NCBI GenBank assembly: GCA_007134775.1
Contig: SLKC01000042.1
Location: 29,451-93,450, forward strand
Length of the DNA: 64,000 nucleotides
Origin: Ectothiorhodospiraceae bacterium
GTDB taxonomy: Bacteria > Pseudomonadota > Gammaproteobacteria > XJ16 > Halofilaceae
Direction: 5' to 3'
Under the pieces are notes generated by a model. That model was given only the letters and a program-made list of their open reading frames with translations, searched no databases and was not told where the DNA came from. A program made the translations under genes and the position numbers. Positions 36,623-47,414 of the stretch are shown in pieces (the stretch's first letter is position 1; each line of letters opens with the position of its first letter).

Positions 36623-37047
36623 GTGCCGGAAGGAAGATACCTCCTGAGGGTCGTCAACGCCTGGATCGCTGGTTGTGGGCGGCGCGTTTTTTCAAGAGCC
36701 GTTCGCTCGCGAGCAAGGCCGCAGAGCTTGGGCGGATCGAGGTCAACGGGCTGCGCGCCCGACCGGCGCGGAACATCGTGCCTGGTGATACCCTCACCAT
36801 TCGATGTCCGGCCGGGGTATTCACGGTGGTGGTCGAGGGGCTCAATCTCCAGCGGGGGCCCGCCGCCGAGGCGCAGCAGCTCTACATCGAGACGGTCGCG
36901 AGCCGCGAGGCGCGTGAGCGCGAGCAGGCCGAGCGCCGTCGCGCCCGTGCACTGGTGAAATTCGACCGCGAGCGCCCCGACCGGCGCACGCGGCGCAGTG
37001 CGATTCGCGCCCGGCGGGAGCCGCCCGCTTCCGGAGAAGAGGACTGA
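36619..37047 (+). CDS. hslR: Heat shock protein 15 (HslR), S4-domain ribosome rescue factor
   Basis: 142 residues. S4 RNA-binding domain at residues 13-75 (RLDRWLWAARFFKSRSLASKAAELGRIEVNG in the family pattern), then a very basic tail. HslR binds free 50S subunits carrying a blocked nascent chain with peptidyl-tRNA and helps recycle them. Four-base overlap with the phosphatase gene. Confidence 0.94.
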   Translation: MSAGRKIPPEGRQRLDRWLWAARFFKSRSLASKAAELGRIEVNGLRARPARNIVPGDTLTIRCPAGVFTVVVEGLNLQRGPAAEAQQLYIETVASREAREREQAERRRARALVKFDRERPDRRTRRSAIRARREPPASGEED

Positions 37048-38835
<1,788 letters not shown>

Positions 38836-38839
<4 letters not shown>

Positions 38840-39360
38840 GCACCGCGGTGGACGCCTTCATCGGCCTCGGGAGCAATCTCGATGGCCCCGCCGCGCAGGT
38901 CACCGCCGCGCTCGAGTGCCTCGCGGCGCTGCCGGATTCGATGCTGCACGCCCGTTCTCGCCTCTACGCCAGCGCGCCGATGGGCCCCCAGGATCAGCCC
39001 GACTACGTGAATGCGGTTGCCTGGCTGCGCACGCATCTGTCCCCGCACGCGCTGCTCGACCGGCTGCAGGCGATCGAACACGCCGCCGGGCGGCGGCGCA
39101 CGGATGGGCAGCGCTGGGGCCCGCGTCCGCTCGATCTGGATCTGCTGATGTGGGGCGATCTGCAGATCGCAGAGGAGCGCCTGACGCTGCCGCATCCGGG
39201 GATCGCCGAGCGCGCCTTCGTCCTGCTCCCCTGGGCCGAGATCGCGCCGGCGCAGTCGGTCCCCGGCCTCGGGCGGGTGGATGGGCTCGCCGCGGCGCGC
39301 GACGATGGCACGGTCTACCCCCTGTCGGTCCGTCGGCATGAGCGCAGTGCAGTGCCCTAA
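38836..39360 (+). CDS. folK: 2-amino-4-hydroxy-6-hydroxymethyldihydropteridine pyrophosphokinase FolK
   Basis: 174 residues from a GTG overlapping the pcnB stop. Folate synthesis: transfers pyrophosphate from ATP to the pterin. Family signatures are FIGLGSNL, YASAPMGPQDQPDYVNAV, and the HPPK motif RWGPRPLDLDLLMWG, then LPHPGIAERAFVLLPWAEI. The pcnB-folK-panB-panC order is classic for gammaproteobacteria. Confidence 0.96.
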
Positions 39361-39421
39361 TGGGATCGTAGGCCCCATGGGTGTGGGCCGGACGACGCTG
39401 TCGAGGGACCGCGCCCGGCGT

Positions 39422-39427
39422 TATAAT
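39422..39427 (+). promoter_or_regulatory. Candidate -10 element for panB-panC-pgi
   Basis: A perfect TATAAT lies 59 bases before the panB start in the 125-base gap after folK. No good -35 is seen 16-18 bases upstream. It suggests that panB-panC-pgi can be transcribed separately from glnB-pcnB-folK. Confidence 0.45.
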
Positions 39428-39485
39428 CGACAGCGATTCAGTTGCTCGCCGTGCTGCCTCGGGCGGCCTAGATCGGGGTTCTGCG

Positions 39486-40289
39486 ATGAGCGTCCACACG
39501 AGCCGGCGGGGCGAGGTCACCGTCGATTCCCTTGCCGCGATGAAACGCGATGGCCGGCCCATCGCCGCGATGACGGCCTATGATGCCAGTTTTGCCCGGC
39601 TGCTGGACGAGGCCGGCTTGGATGTCGTGCTCGTGGGCGACTCGCTGGGCATGGTTATCCAGGGGGGCAGCACCACCCTGCCCGTGACTGTCGATGACAT
39701 GGTCTACCACGCGCGTTGTGTCCGCGCGGGCCTGGACCGGGCGCTGCTCATGGTCGACCTGCCCTTCCTGAGCTTCTCGACACCCGAGGTGGCGGTCGCC
39801 AATGCGGGGCGGATGCTCAAGGAGGCCGATGCGCAGATGGTCAAGCTTGAGGGCGGCGGCGCGCAGGTCGACACCGTCGCACGGCTCACCGAGTGCGGCA
39901 TCCCGGTTTGTGCCCATCTGGGGCTCAAGCCCCAGTCGGTGCACAAGCTCGGCGGCTATCGCATGCAGGGGCGTGACGAGGCGTCGGCACGTGCCATGCT
40001 CGAAGATGCACTGGCGCTGGAGGCGGCGGGCGCCGATCTCGTTCTCCTCGAATGCGTCCCGGCGACACTGGCCGAGGAGGTCGCGCGGAATCTGCGCGTG
40101 CCGGTCATCGGTATCGGCTCGGGCAGCGGCTGTGACGGCCAGATTCTCGTGCTTCATGATGCGATCGGCGTGTCCGCGCGTATGCCCGGATTCGCGCGCG
40201 ACTTCCTCGCCGACGCGGGCAGTATTCACGCGGCGATGACCACGTATGTCGCCGATGTCCGCGCTCGTCGCTTCCCCACTGGCAAGTAG
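39486..40289 (+). CDS. panB: 3-methyl-2-oxobutanoate hydroxymethyltransferase PanB
   Basis: 267 residues from ATG 39486. Pantothenate synthesis: adds a hydroxymethyl group from methylene-THF to 2-oxoisovalerate. Signatures are AMTAYDASFARLLDEAG, VLVGDSLGMVIQG, MLKEADAQMVKLEGG, CAHLGLKPQSVHKLGGYR and GIGSGSGCDGQILVLHD. Three bases separate it from panC. Confidence 0.97.
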   Translation: MSVHTSRRGEVTVDSLAAMKRDGRPIAAMTAYDASFARLLDEAGLDVVLVGDSLGMVIQGGSTTLPVTVDDMVYHARCVRAGLDRALLMVDLPFLSFSTPEVAVANAGRMLKEADAQMVKLEGGGAQVDTVARLTECGIPVCAHLGLKPQSVHKLGGYRMQGRDEASARAMLEDALALEAAGADLVLLECVPATLAEEVARNLRVPVIGIGSGSGCDGQILVLHDAIGVSARMPGFARDFLADAGSIHAAMTTYVADVRARRFPTGK

Positions 40290-40292
40290 GCG

Positions 40293-41162
40293 ATGTCTCC
40301 AGTACTGAGCGATCCGGGCGCTGTTCGCGAGCAGGTGCGCGCATGGCGCCGGCAGGGCGAGCGCATTGCGCTGGTGCCGACGATGGGCGACCTCCACGCC
40401 GGCCATCTGGCGCTGGTCGATCACGCCTGCGCCGTGGCGGATCGCACCGTGGTGAGCCTGTTCGTCAACCCGCTGCAGTTCGGGCCGGGCGAGGACTACG
40501 CGGCGTATCCGCGCGTGCCGGAACAGGATCGTGCACGGCTCGCTGAACACGGTGTCGATGCGGTCTTCGCACCGTCCGACGAGGCGCTCTATCCCTTCGG
40601 CCTCGACAGCGCGCTGCGTATCAGTGTGCCGGGGCTGGACGACATCCTCTGCGGCGTTGATCGGCCCGGGCACTTCAGCGGCGTCGCGACCGTCGTGACC
40701 AAGCTGTTCAACACGGTCGATCCCGATGTGGCGGTCTTCGGCGAGAAGGACTATCAGCAGCTCCTGCTCGTCCGCCGCCTCGTGGCCGAGCTGCTGTTCG
40801 CCATCGATATCCACGGCGTCGCGACCGTTCGCGAGGCCGACGGCCTCGCGCTGTCCTCGCGCAACAGCTATCTCGATGAGGAGCAGCGCCGACGCGCACC
40901 CACGTTATTTGCGGTCCTGCAGGAGACAGCCAGCGCCGTCGGCGCCGGTGCACGCGACTTCGCAGCGCTAACGGCGCACGCCGAACAGCGCCTTCGGGCC
41001 AACGGCCTGCGGCCCGAATATGTGGAGATCCGTCGGGCGGCGGATCTCGCGCGTCCGCGCCCCGCGGACTCAGCGGCGGAGTTGCGCGTCCTCGCCGCGG
41101 GTCGCCTTGGCCGTGCCCGTCTGATCGACAACGTGGCGGTGACGCTCGGGGAGGCCAAGTGA
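40293..41162 (+). CDS. panC: Pantothenate synthetase PanC
   Basis: 289 residues. Condenses pantoate with beta-alanine using ATP. Signatures are LVPTMGDLHAGHLALV (HIGH-like), SLFVNPLQFGPGEDYAAYPR, VDRPGHFSGVATVVTKLFN, FGEKDYQQL and LALSSRNSYL. The stop overlaps the pgi start (GTGA). Its beta-alanine substrate is also what the BauA-type enzyme elsewhere in the window would consume. Confidence 0.97.
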   Translation: MSPVLSDPGAVREQVRAWRRQGERIALVPTMGDLHAGHLALVDHACAVADRTVVSLFVNPLQFGPGEDYAAYPRVPEQDRARLAEHGVDAVFAPSDEALYPFGLDSALRISVPGLDDILCGVDRPGHFSGVATVVTKLFNTVDPDVAVFGEKDYQQLLLVRRLVAELLFAIDIHGVATVREADGLALSSRNSYLDEEQRRRAPTLFAVLQETASAVGAGARDFAALTAHAEQRLRANGLRPEYVEIRRAADLARPRPADSAAELRVLAAGRLGRARLIDNVAVTLGEAK

Positions 41163-42766
41163 GTACAGTGACGAACTCATCGCCCTGGCAACGCCTGGTT
41201 GCGGAGGCGGAAGCGGCCCGGGCGGTCCCGATTGCCGAGCTGCTGGCGCGGGATGAGCAGCGGGTGGAGCGGCTGACTGGCTCGGTCGGTGGCATTACCG
41301 TTGATGCCAGCAAGACGCGCTTGACCCCGGCCGCCGAGACAGCCCTCCACGACCTCGCGGTGGAGGCCGATGTCGCGGGTTGGCGCGAGCGCATGTTCGC
41401 GGGGGAGGCGGTCAACACCAGCGAGGGGCGCGCGGCGCTCCACGCCGCCCTGCGCACGCCGGAGATCGCCACCGCCCGTGTCGCGGGCGAGGCCGTTGGT
41501 TCGCGTGTGCGCGCGACGTATGATGCGGTCATCGGGCTTGCCGAGGCGGTGCGTACCGGCGAACTGCGCGGCGCGACGGGCGCCGCCTTCACCGATGTCG
41601 TGAATATCGGCATCGGCGGCTCCGATCTCGGTCCGCGCCTCGCCTGCGAGGCGCTCGCCGGCGACGCGCCGCTGCGGATGCACTTCATCGCGAACATCGA
41701 CCCGCACGCGCGTCAGGCGGTGCTTGCGGACCTCGATCCGACGCGCACGCTGGTGATCGTCGCATCGAAGACCTTCACGACACTGGAGACGCTGGCGAAT
41801 GCGCGAGCGCTGCGGCAATGGCTCGCGGCCGCGCTGCCGGCCAATGGTGTCGGGCGGCATCTGGTGGCGGTCACGGGTGCCGGGGAGCGCGCCGCGGCGT
41901 TCGGGGTGGCGAGCGAGCGCATCCTCGATCTGCCCGATTGGGTCGGGGGGCGGTACTCGGTCTGGTCCGCGGTCGGGCTGCCCGTCGCGATGGCCGGTGG
42001 CGGTGCCGTCTTCGACGAGCTGCTCGCGGGGGCGGCGGAGATGGACCGCCATTTTCGCCAGGCCGATCCAGCCGTGAGCCTGCCCCTGCGCCTCGCGCTG
42101 GTCGGCATCTGGCACGGCAACTTCCTCGGCGCGCGCAGCCATGTGGTCGTGCCGTACAGTGAACGCTTGGCGCGTCTGCCCGAATATCTGCAGCAACTGG
42201 AGTTGGAGTCGAACGGCAAGTCGGTGGACCGTGATGGCGAGCCGCTGGACTATGCCACGGCGCCTGCCCTCTGGGGCACGGTCGGTACCACGGCGCAGCA
42301 CGCCTTCTTTCAGTGGCTGCACCAGGGTACGGAGGCCGCGACCTGCGACCTGATCGCGGTGCTCGGTGGCGGGGAGCCCGATGCCGATGTCCTCGCGGCC
42401 AACTGCCTGGCCCAGGCGGCCGCGTTGATGGCGGGCGTCTCCGAGCGCGAACTCGAGCAGGCGGGCGTGCCCCCGGCTGAGCGGGCGTTCCGGCGCTTGC
42501 CCGGTGACCGGCCCAGCACCGTGATCCTGCTCGATCGCCTCGATGCACGCACACTGGGGGCATTGGTTGCGCTGTACGAGCACAAGGTCTTCTGCCAGGC
42601 GGTGATCTGGCGCATCAATCCCTTCGATCAATGGGGCGTGGAGCGGGGCAAGGCCCTCGCCCGAGTGCTCGTTCCAGCCCTCTCTACGGGCGAGGCGGAC
42701 GGCGATGTTGATCCGTCGACGGTGGCACTACTGCGCCGCTATCGCGCAGCGGGGCGAGAGACTTGA
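41159..42766 (+). CDS. pgi: Glucose-6-phosphate isomerase
   Basis: 535 residues from GTG 41159. Interconverts glucose 6-phosphate and fructose 6-phosphate. Seen: VNIGIGGSDLGPRLACEAL, ASKTFTTLETLANA, PGI signature 1-like DWVGGRYSVWSAVGLP, the ESNGKSVDRDGEPL stretch, GTTAQHAFFQWLHQG and NPFDQWGVERGKALA. Coupled to panC by a four-base overlap; the same junction occurs in related gammaproteobacteria. Confidence 0.97.
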   Translation: MSTVTNSSPWQRLVAEAEAARAVPIAELLARDEQRVERLTGSVGGITVDASKTRLTPAAETALHDLAVEADVAGWRERMFAGEAVNTSEGRAALHAALRTPEIATARVAGEAVGSRVRATYDAVIGLAEAVRTGELRGATGAAFTDVVNIGIGGSDLGPRLACEALAGDAPLRMHFIANIDPHARQAVLADLDPTRTLVIVASKTFTTLETLANARALRQWLAAALPANGVGRHLVAVTGAGERAAAFGVASERILDLPDWVGGRYSVWSAVGLPVAMAGGGAVFDELLAGAAEMDRHFRQADPAVSLPLRLALVGIWHGNFLGARSHVVVPYSERLARLPEYLQQLELESNGKSVDRDGEPLDYATAPALWGTVGTTAQHAFFQWLHQGTEAATCDLIAVLGGGEPDADVLAANCLAQAAALMAGVSERELEQAGVPPAERAFRRLPGDRPSTVILLDRLDARTLGALVALYEHKVFCQAVIWRINPFDQWGVERGKALARVLVPALSTGEADGDVDPSTVALLRRYRAAGRET

Positions 42767-42799
42767 ACCGCGCGGCTTCGGGGCGTGGAGGCCGCGCCG

Positions 42800-43300
42800 T
42801 CAGCGGGGAGCGCGGGAGTCGCCGGCGTACTCGAGCAGATAGCCCAGAGGCAGCCCGCTTGAGCGTTTCACTTCACGGGTGACGATGTAGGTGAAGTAGC
42901 GGTCGATGCCGATCTCGGCCTCGAGCAGGCTGTCGATGATGCGCTGATAGTGCTCGATGTCGAGCGTGACCACCTTCAATATGTAGTCGACACCTCCACC
43001 TGTGGCGTAGCACTCAATGACCTCGGGGACACGCGCGATGGCGTCCTGGAAGCGTTCAAAGTCGCGTGCCTGGTGGCTGCGCAGCGTGATCTCGACCAGG
43101 ATGGTCGTCGTGTGGAGGATGCGCTCGTGATCGATGTGGGCATGGTAGCCGCGGATCAGTCCCGCCTGTTCCAGACGGCGCATGCGCTCCCAGCAAGGGC
43201 TGGGGGAGAGGCCGATCTCGTCGGCCAGGCGCAGCTTTGTCATGCGGCCGTCACGCTGCAGCGCAGCGAGGATACGGACGTCGAAGGCATCGAGCTTCAT
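42800..43300 (-). CDS. Lrp/AsnC-family transcriptional regulator
   Basis: 166 residues from ATG 43300 (GGAGAG upstream). The N-terminal winged HTH (DVRILAALQRDGRMTKLRLADEIGLSPSPCWERMRRLEQAGLIRGY) is followed by the RAM ligand-binding domain (about 65-150, with VECYATGGGVDYILKV). It lies 64 bases after the GhrA-like gene on the same strand and beside the amine-uptake island. Probably senses an amino acid or amino compound; the effector cannot be read from the sequence. Confidence 0.92.
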   Translation of the reverse strand: MKLDAFDVRILAALQRDGRMTKLRLADEIGLSPSPCWERMRRLEQAGLIRGYHAHIDHERILHTTTILVEITLRSHQARDFERFQDAIARVPEVIECYATGGGVDYILKVVTLDIEHYQRIIDSLLEAEIGIDRYFTYIVTREVKRSSGLPLGYLLEYAGDSRAPR

Positions 43301-43364
43301 GGAGGGCTCTCCGTCGCGGTCGCGCCGAGGGTAGTGAGCCGATCTGCGCCGTGCAAGCCGGCGA

Positions 43365-44294
43365 TCAGTAGCCGCGCTCGCGATCGATGATCGATTCGGG
43401 AAGCGCTCCGTTCTGATCGCGGCGAATCCCCTCGGTGACGCGCGCGGCGCCGGTCCAGGGATTGGTCTGGCTCGCGATATGCGGCGTGACAGTGATCGCG
43501 GGATGGGACCAGAAGGGGTGGCCGGCAGGCAGCGGCTCCTCGGCAAAGACATCGAGCACCGCGTGGCGCAGGTGGCCCTGTTCCAGGCTCGAGAGCAGAT
43601 CGTCCTCGACGAGCTGCTGACCGCGGCCGGCGTGGATCAGCACTGCGGAAGGCGGCAAGCGTGAGAACAGCTCGGCGTTGAGGACACCGCGAGTGGCATC
43701 GGTCAGCGGTAACAGGCAGATCAGGATCTCGCTGTGCGCGAGGAACGCATCCCGCTCGTCCGCGCCAGCATAGCGGGTGACATCGGCCCGCTTGCGTCGC
43801 GAGCGGCTGTAGCCGGCGACGGCGAAGCCCAGGCCGGCGAGCGCCCGGGCGCAGGCGCTGCCGAGTTCGCCCAGGCCGAGCACGCCGATGCCGCGATCCC
43901 CGGAGCGCACCTGCTCGTGCACGGCCCATGTAGCGCGCTGCTGGCGCGCTTCGTATTGGTCCATGCCGCGATGGTGGCGTAGCACCTGGTAGAGGACGTA
44001 CTCGACCATGCCTTCCGTGAGCGCCGGATCGACCAGGCGCGCGATCGGTATATGCTGCGGAACGGCGCCACCGATCAGGTGATCGACACCAGCACCGAGC
44101 GAGAACACCAGGCGCAGGTTGGGCAACTGGTGGAGCAGGTCGTCGGGTGCCGCCCAGATCAGGGCATAATCGACCTCCGCGGGGTCGCCCACCTCTGGCC
44201 AGATGCGCACCTCGAGTTCGGGCATCGCGGATTGCAGGGCCGAGCGCCACGTTTCGGCGGCGTCGGACGGGCTGCGGAAAAGGGCTACGGGCAC
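43365..44294 (-). CDS. 2-hydroxyacid dehydrogenase, glyoxylate/hydroxypyruvate reductase GhrA-like
   Basis: About 309 residues from a GTG at 44294 (an ATG 42 bases upstream is an alternative). It follows E. coli GhrA along its length: SLGAGVDHL, NAD motif GVLGLGELGSACA, catalytic Arg in IHAGRGQQLVEDDLL, Glu in DVFAEEPLP, His in TPHIASQTNP, and the shared C-terminus DRERGY. Reduces glyoxylate or hydroxypyruvate with NADPH. The first gene leftwards from the divergent gap that also serves the ABC cluster. Confidence 0.88.
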   Translation of the reverse strand: MPVALFRSPSDAAETWRSALQSAMPELEVRIWPEVGDPAEVDYALIWAAPDDLLHQLPNLRLVFSLGAGVDHLIGGAVPQHIPIARLVDPALTEGMVEYVLYQVLRHHRGMDQYEARQQRATWAVHEQVRSGDRGIGVLGLGELGSACARALAGLGFAVAGYSRSRRKRADVTRYAGADERDAFLAHSEILICLLPLTDATRGVLNAELFSRLPPSAVLIHAGRGQQLVEDDLLSSLEQGHLRHAVLDVFAEEPLPAGHPFWSHPAITVTPHIASQTNPWTGAARVTEGIRRDQNGALPESIIDRERGY

Positions 44295-44827
44295 GGCAAC
44301 TTCTCGGCAGCGATGCGGTCCGGTGAATGTAACCATACGGCCGTGCCGGCCGTCGAGGGCGCGGTTGAGTGGCAGAATATGCCGCGCAGGTGGCTGAAGG
44401 TGGTGAAGTTTTTCGGGTTATCAGGCGGTAACTGGTGTTTCGTTCCGCGTGCTTGTGGGGGCGGCATATTTCCACTGTTGAATCGGCGGGAAGTGCCGGT
44501 CTAAACTCTGCGACATCATTGCGGCGCGAAAACCGCCGCGGGGGGCCAAGGGTTGATGATTTTGGGGATCATAGGCAGGCACGGGGCGAGGGCGGTCGCG
44601 CGCGGTGGATGGCGGCGATTCGTCTCTGCCCGGGCGCGAATCTGGGTGCGGGAGAAGGCTTCGCTCTCATGGCGATGCGCGGTCCCGCTCCCCAGTTCGC
44701 CGTCTTCGATTCCGCCCACTCCCTACGCGACCGATCCCTCCCTTCCCGAGCCGTATTTTTCGCCATGCCGGCCCGTGGCCATTGCCCCGCATGGCGATGG
44801 CGCGATGCCGAATCCTGGAGAGCCATC
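44295..44827. other. 533-base divergent non-coding region
   Basis: It separates the GhrA-like gene (minus) from the first binding-protein gene (plus). Reading frames are open through much of it, but none gives a protein-like sequence or a ribosome site until the signal-peptide ORF at 44828. I see no clear sigma70 pair and no good sigma54 match. It is long for this window, so it likely holds two promoters and operator sites for the Lrp-type or another regulator. Confidence 0.5.
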
Positions 44828-45943
44828 ATGCTGAACAACCGGTTGCGCCGGTATTCGCCTATAGACGGAGCGCGTGTCCCTCGAATCTTCCTCGCGGGCC
44901 TGTTGATGGTGCCGGTGGCTACCGCGAGCGCCCAGGATGAAATGCTGACCGTGGTCTCCTGGGGTGGCGAGTACGAGGAGAGCCAATGGTACGCCTACCA
45001 CGATCCCTATACCGAGAAGACGGGGGTCGAGATCGAGACGGTCAACTATGGCGGTGATTTCGACCTCGTCATCGAGCAGGTCGAGAGTGGCGAAGTCGAA
45101 TGGCAGCTTGTCGACGTCACGCTCGCCGACGCGATGCGCGGCTGCGACGGGGGGTATCTCGAGCCGATCCCGCCGAGCATCCTCGAGCCCGCGCCCGATG
45201 GCACGCCACCCATGGACGACTTCCTGCCGAATACGCTCCACGAATGTGCCGTTGGCCTGATCATCTGGTCGACGCTATTCGTCTATGACAAGGATGCCTT
45301 TGATGGCGATGGACAGCCCGAAACCATGGCCGATGTCTTCGACACGGCGCGTTTCCCGGGCGAACGTGGTTTCCGGCGCACGGCGCGCAATACGCTTGAG
45401 TACGCGCTGATGGGAGACGGTGTCCCACCTGAAGACGTCTATGCCGAATTGACAGCCGAGGGGGGCATCGAGCGCGCCTTTGCCAAGCTCGACGAAATCC
45501 GCGACAGCATCCGCTGGTGGGAGGATGGTGCCACGCCGCAGCAGTGGCTGACCGATGGCGAGGTCGTGATGACGGCGGCCTACAACGGCCGCGCGTTCAA
45601 TCACATCATCCACGAGGGACAGAACTGGGAGTATATCTGGGATGGCCAGATGCTTGAGTTCGACCTCTGGGCCATCCCGCGCGGCGCGGACAATCTCTCC
45701 CGCATCCTCGATTACGTGGCCTTTTCGACCGGCACGGAGCCGCTCGCGGATCAGACCGAGGTCATGTCCTATGCGCCCGCGCGGCGCTCGTCGCTGCCAC
45801 TGGTCCGTGACGAGTATCGCCCGCATCTGCCCACTGCTCCCGCCAACATGCGCAATGCGCTGCAGAACGATTTCATCTGGTGGGCGGAGAACCAAGAGGA
45901 AATGGATGAACGGTTTGCGGCCTGGTTGGACGAGGGGGAATGA
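44828..45943 (+). CDS. Polyamine-type ABC transporter substrate-binding protein, paralogue 1
   Basis: 371 residues from ATG 44828 (GGAGAG six bases upstream), with a signal peptide ending near VATASAQDEM. PotD/PotF-like family (COG0687): mature start LTVVSWGGEYEESQ, then VDVTLADAMRGCDGG and AYNGRAFNHI. Two cysteines (in RGCDGG and HECAVG) recur in paralogue 2 as RGCDDG and RDCYIP, suggesting a disulfide. It is separated from the ATPase gene by 263 bases, so may be expressed separately. The ligand is likely a cationic or amino compound but is not defined. Confidence 0.9.
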   Translation: MLNNRLRRYSPIDGARVPRIFLAGLLMVPVATASAQDEMLTVVSWGGEYEESQWYAYHDPYTEKTGVEIETVNYGGDFDLVIEQVESGEVEWQLVDVTLADAMRGCDGGYLEPIPPSILEPAPDGTPPMDDFLPNTLHECAVGLIIWSTLFVYDKDAFDGDGQPETMADVFDTARFPGERGFRRTARNTLEYALMGDGVPPEDVYAELTAEGGIERAFAKLDEIRDSIRWWEDGATPQQWLTDGEVVMTAAYNGRAFNHIIHEGQNWEYIWDGQMLEFDLWAIPRGADNLSRILDYVAFSTGTEPLADQTEVMSYAPARRSSLPLVRDEYRPHLPTAPANMRNALQNDFIWWAENQEEMDERFAAWLDEGE

Positions 45944-46115
45944 GGTTCGTGCTCGCCTTTAGTCGTACATCGTCGATTGGCGCGGTGTGCCGTGATCGTG
46001 CATGGCGACGCCGCACCCAGGTGTTGGGCTCGTTTGTGGTCGCGGGCCGCTATTGCCGAGAGGCTCGGAAGCAACGCGTGCGCTCACCAATCCGGTGTGT
46101 CTAGTGACCAGCGCG

Positions 46116-46144
46116 TTGCACTCGCTATAGGGCTGTGTTTAGAT
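46116..46144 (+). promoter_or_regulatory. Weak sigma70 promoter candidate before the ABC ATPase
   Basis: TTGCAC (46116-46121) and TTAGAT (46139-46144) are 17 bases apart, 62 bases before the ATPase start. The -10 is a weak match (3 of 6). If real, the ATPase-binding protein-permease unit has its own promoter. Confidence 0.3.
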
Positions 46145-46206
46145 GCCGCGATCTTTGTCGCGCGCTGATCGCCATCAAGAACTAGGAAAGGGGAGTCGCC
46201 GGTACC

Positions 46207-47295
46207 ATGTCCGATGATGCCTTCGTCCAATTCAGTGAAGTGCAGAAGAGCTATGATGGCGAGACACTCGTTGTCAAGAATCTGAATCTCGATATTGCTC
46301 GTGGCGAGTTCGTCACGATGCTCGGTCCTTCCGGGTCGGGCAAGACCACATGCCTGATGATGCTTGCCGGTTTCGAGCCGGCGACCCATGGCGAGATCTA
46401 TATCGATGGCACGGCCATCAACAAGATGGCGCCGCACAAGCGCGGTATCGGCATGGTCTTCCAGAACTACGCGCTGTTCCCGCACATGAGCGTTGCCGAG
46501 AATGTCGCCTTCCCGCTTCAGGTGCGTGGTTATGCAAAATCCGATATCGAGGACCGGGTGAACCGGGCGCTCGACATGGTCCGTCTGCGCGATTTCGGCA
46601 GCCGTCGACCGGCTCAGCTCTCGGGCGGTCAGCAGCAGCGTGTCGCCTCGGCACGCGCCCTGGTTTTCGAGCCCAAGGTCGTGCTGATGGATGAGCCCCT
46701 GGGCGCGCTGGACAAAAACCTGCGCGAGGAAATGCAGATCGAGATCAAACATCTCCACGAGGACATCGAGACCACAATGGTCTATGTCACCCATGACCAG
46801 TCCGAGGCCTTGACGATGTCGAACCGCATTGCCGTGTTCGACGACGGCGTCGTCCAGCAGTTGGCGAGTCCGCCGGAACTCTATGAGCGGCCGGTCAATG
46901 CCTTCGTCGCCTATTTCATCGGCGAGAACAATCGCTTCTACGGCACCGTCAAGGAGTCCGATGGCGACTGGTGCAAGGTTGAGCTCGAGGGCGACGGTAA
47001 TACCGTGACGGCCTTGCCCGTGAATATTGCCGGCGTCGGTGAGCGCACGACGCTGTCACTGCGCCCGGAACGCGTCGTCGTGAACCCGAACGAAGGCCAG
47101 TGTGACAATGTCCTAGAAGGTGTTGTGCGTGAACTGATCTATCTGGGCGACCACATCCGTACGCGTGCGGTGGTGGGTGACAACGAGGATTTCATCGTCA
47201 AGATCCCGAACGCACAAGGGCATGCGCAGCTCGAGAAGGGCCAGAGTGTGCGCTTCGGCTGGGCTGCGGAGGATTGCCGCGCTCTGGATGCCTGA
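46207..47295 (+). CDS. Polyamine-type ABC transporter ATPase (PotA/PotG-like)
   Basis: 362 residues. Walker A GPSGSGKTT, Q-loop VFQNYALFPHMSV, signature LSGGQQQRVA, Walker B VVLMDEPLGALD and switch VTHDQSEA. The C-terminal TOBE domain (about 280-360) is typical of PotA/PotG/FbpC. It precedes the second binding protein and both permeases, and is the only ATPase in the cluster. GGGGAG lies a few bases before ATG 46207. Confidence 0.95.
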   Translation: MSDDAFVQFSEVQKSYDGETLVVKNLNLDIARGEFVTMLGPSGSGKTTCLMMLAGFEPATHGEIYIDGTAINKMAPHKRGIGMVFQNYALFPHMSVAENVAFPLQVRGYAKSDIEDRVNRALDMVRLRDFGSRRPAQLSGGQQQRVASARALVFEPKVVLMDEPLGALDKNLREEMQIEIKHLHEDIETTMVYVTHDQSEALTMSNRIAVFDDGVVQQLASPPELYERPVNAFVAYFIGENNRFYGTVKESDGDWCKVELEGDGNTVTALPVNIAGVGERTTLSLRPERVVVNPNEGQCDNVLEGVVRELIYLGDHIRTRAVVGDNEDFIVKIPNAQGHAQLEKGQSVRFGWAAEDCRALDA

Positions 47296-47414
47296 ACGGG
47301 CATTCCGTACGCGGTGTATCGAGTGCTGGCTGATGTATCCGGCCTGAATGCAGCGGAAGCATCAGTCAGTGGATCGTCGGCATGCTGCCGACAGCACAGA
47401 TGAGGGGAAACAAC

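Noticed and set aside
44270-44300. Possible sigma54 site near the GhrA-like start
   Set aside because: GGCAC..GGCAAC only partly resembles the TGGCAC-N5-TTGC consensus and spacing or strand does not fit either gene.
44435-44827. N-terminal extension of the first binding protein
   Set aside because: Extending the frame upstream buries the signal peptide; ATG 44828 has a good ribosome site and gives a normal leader.
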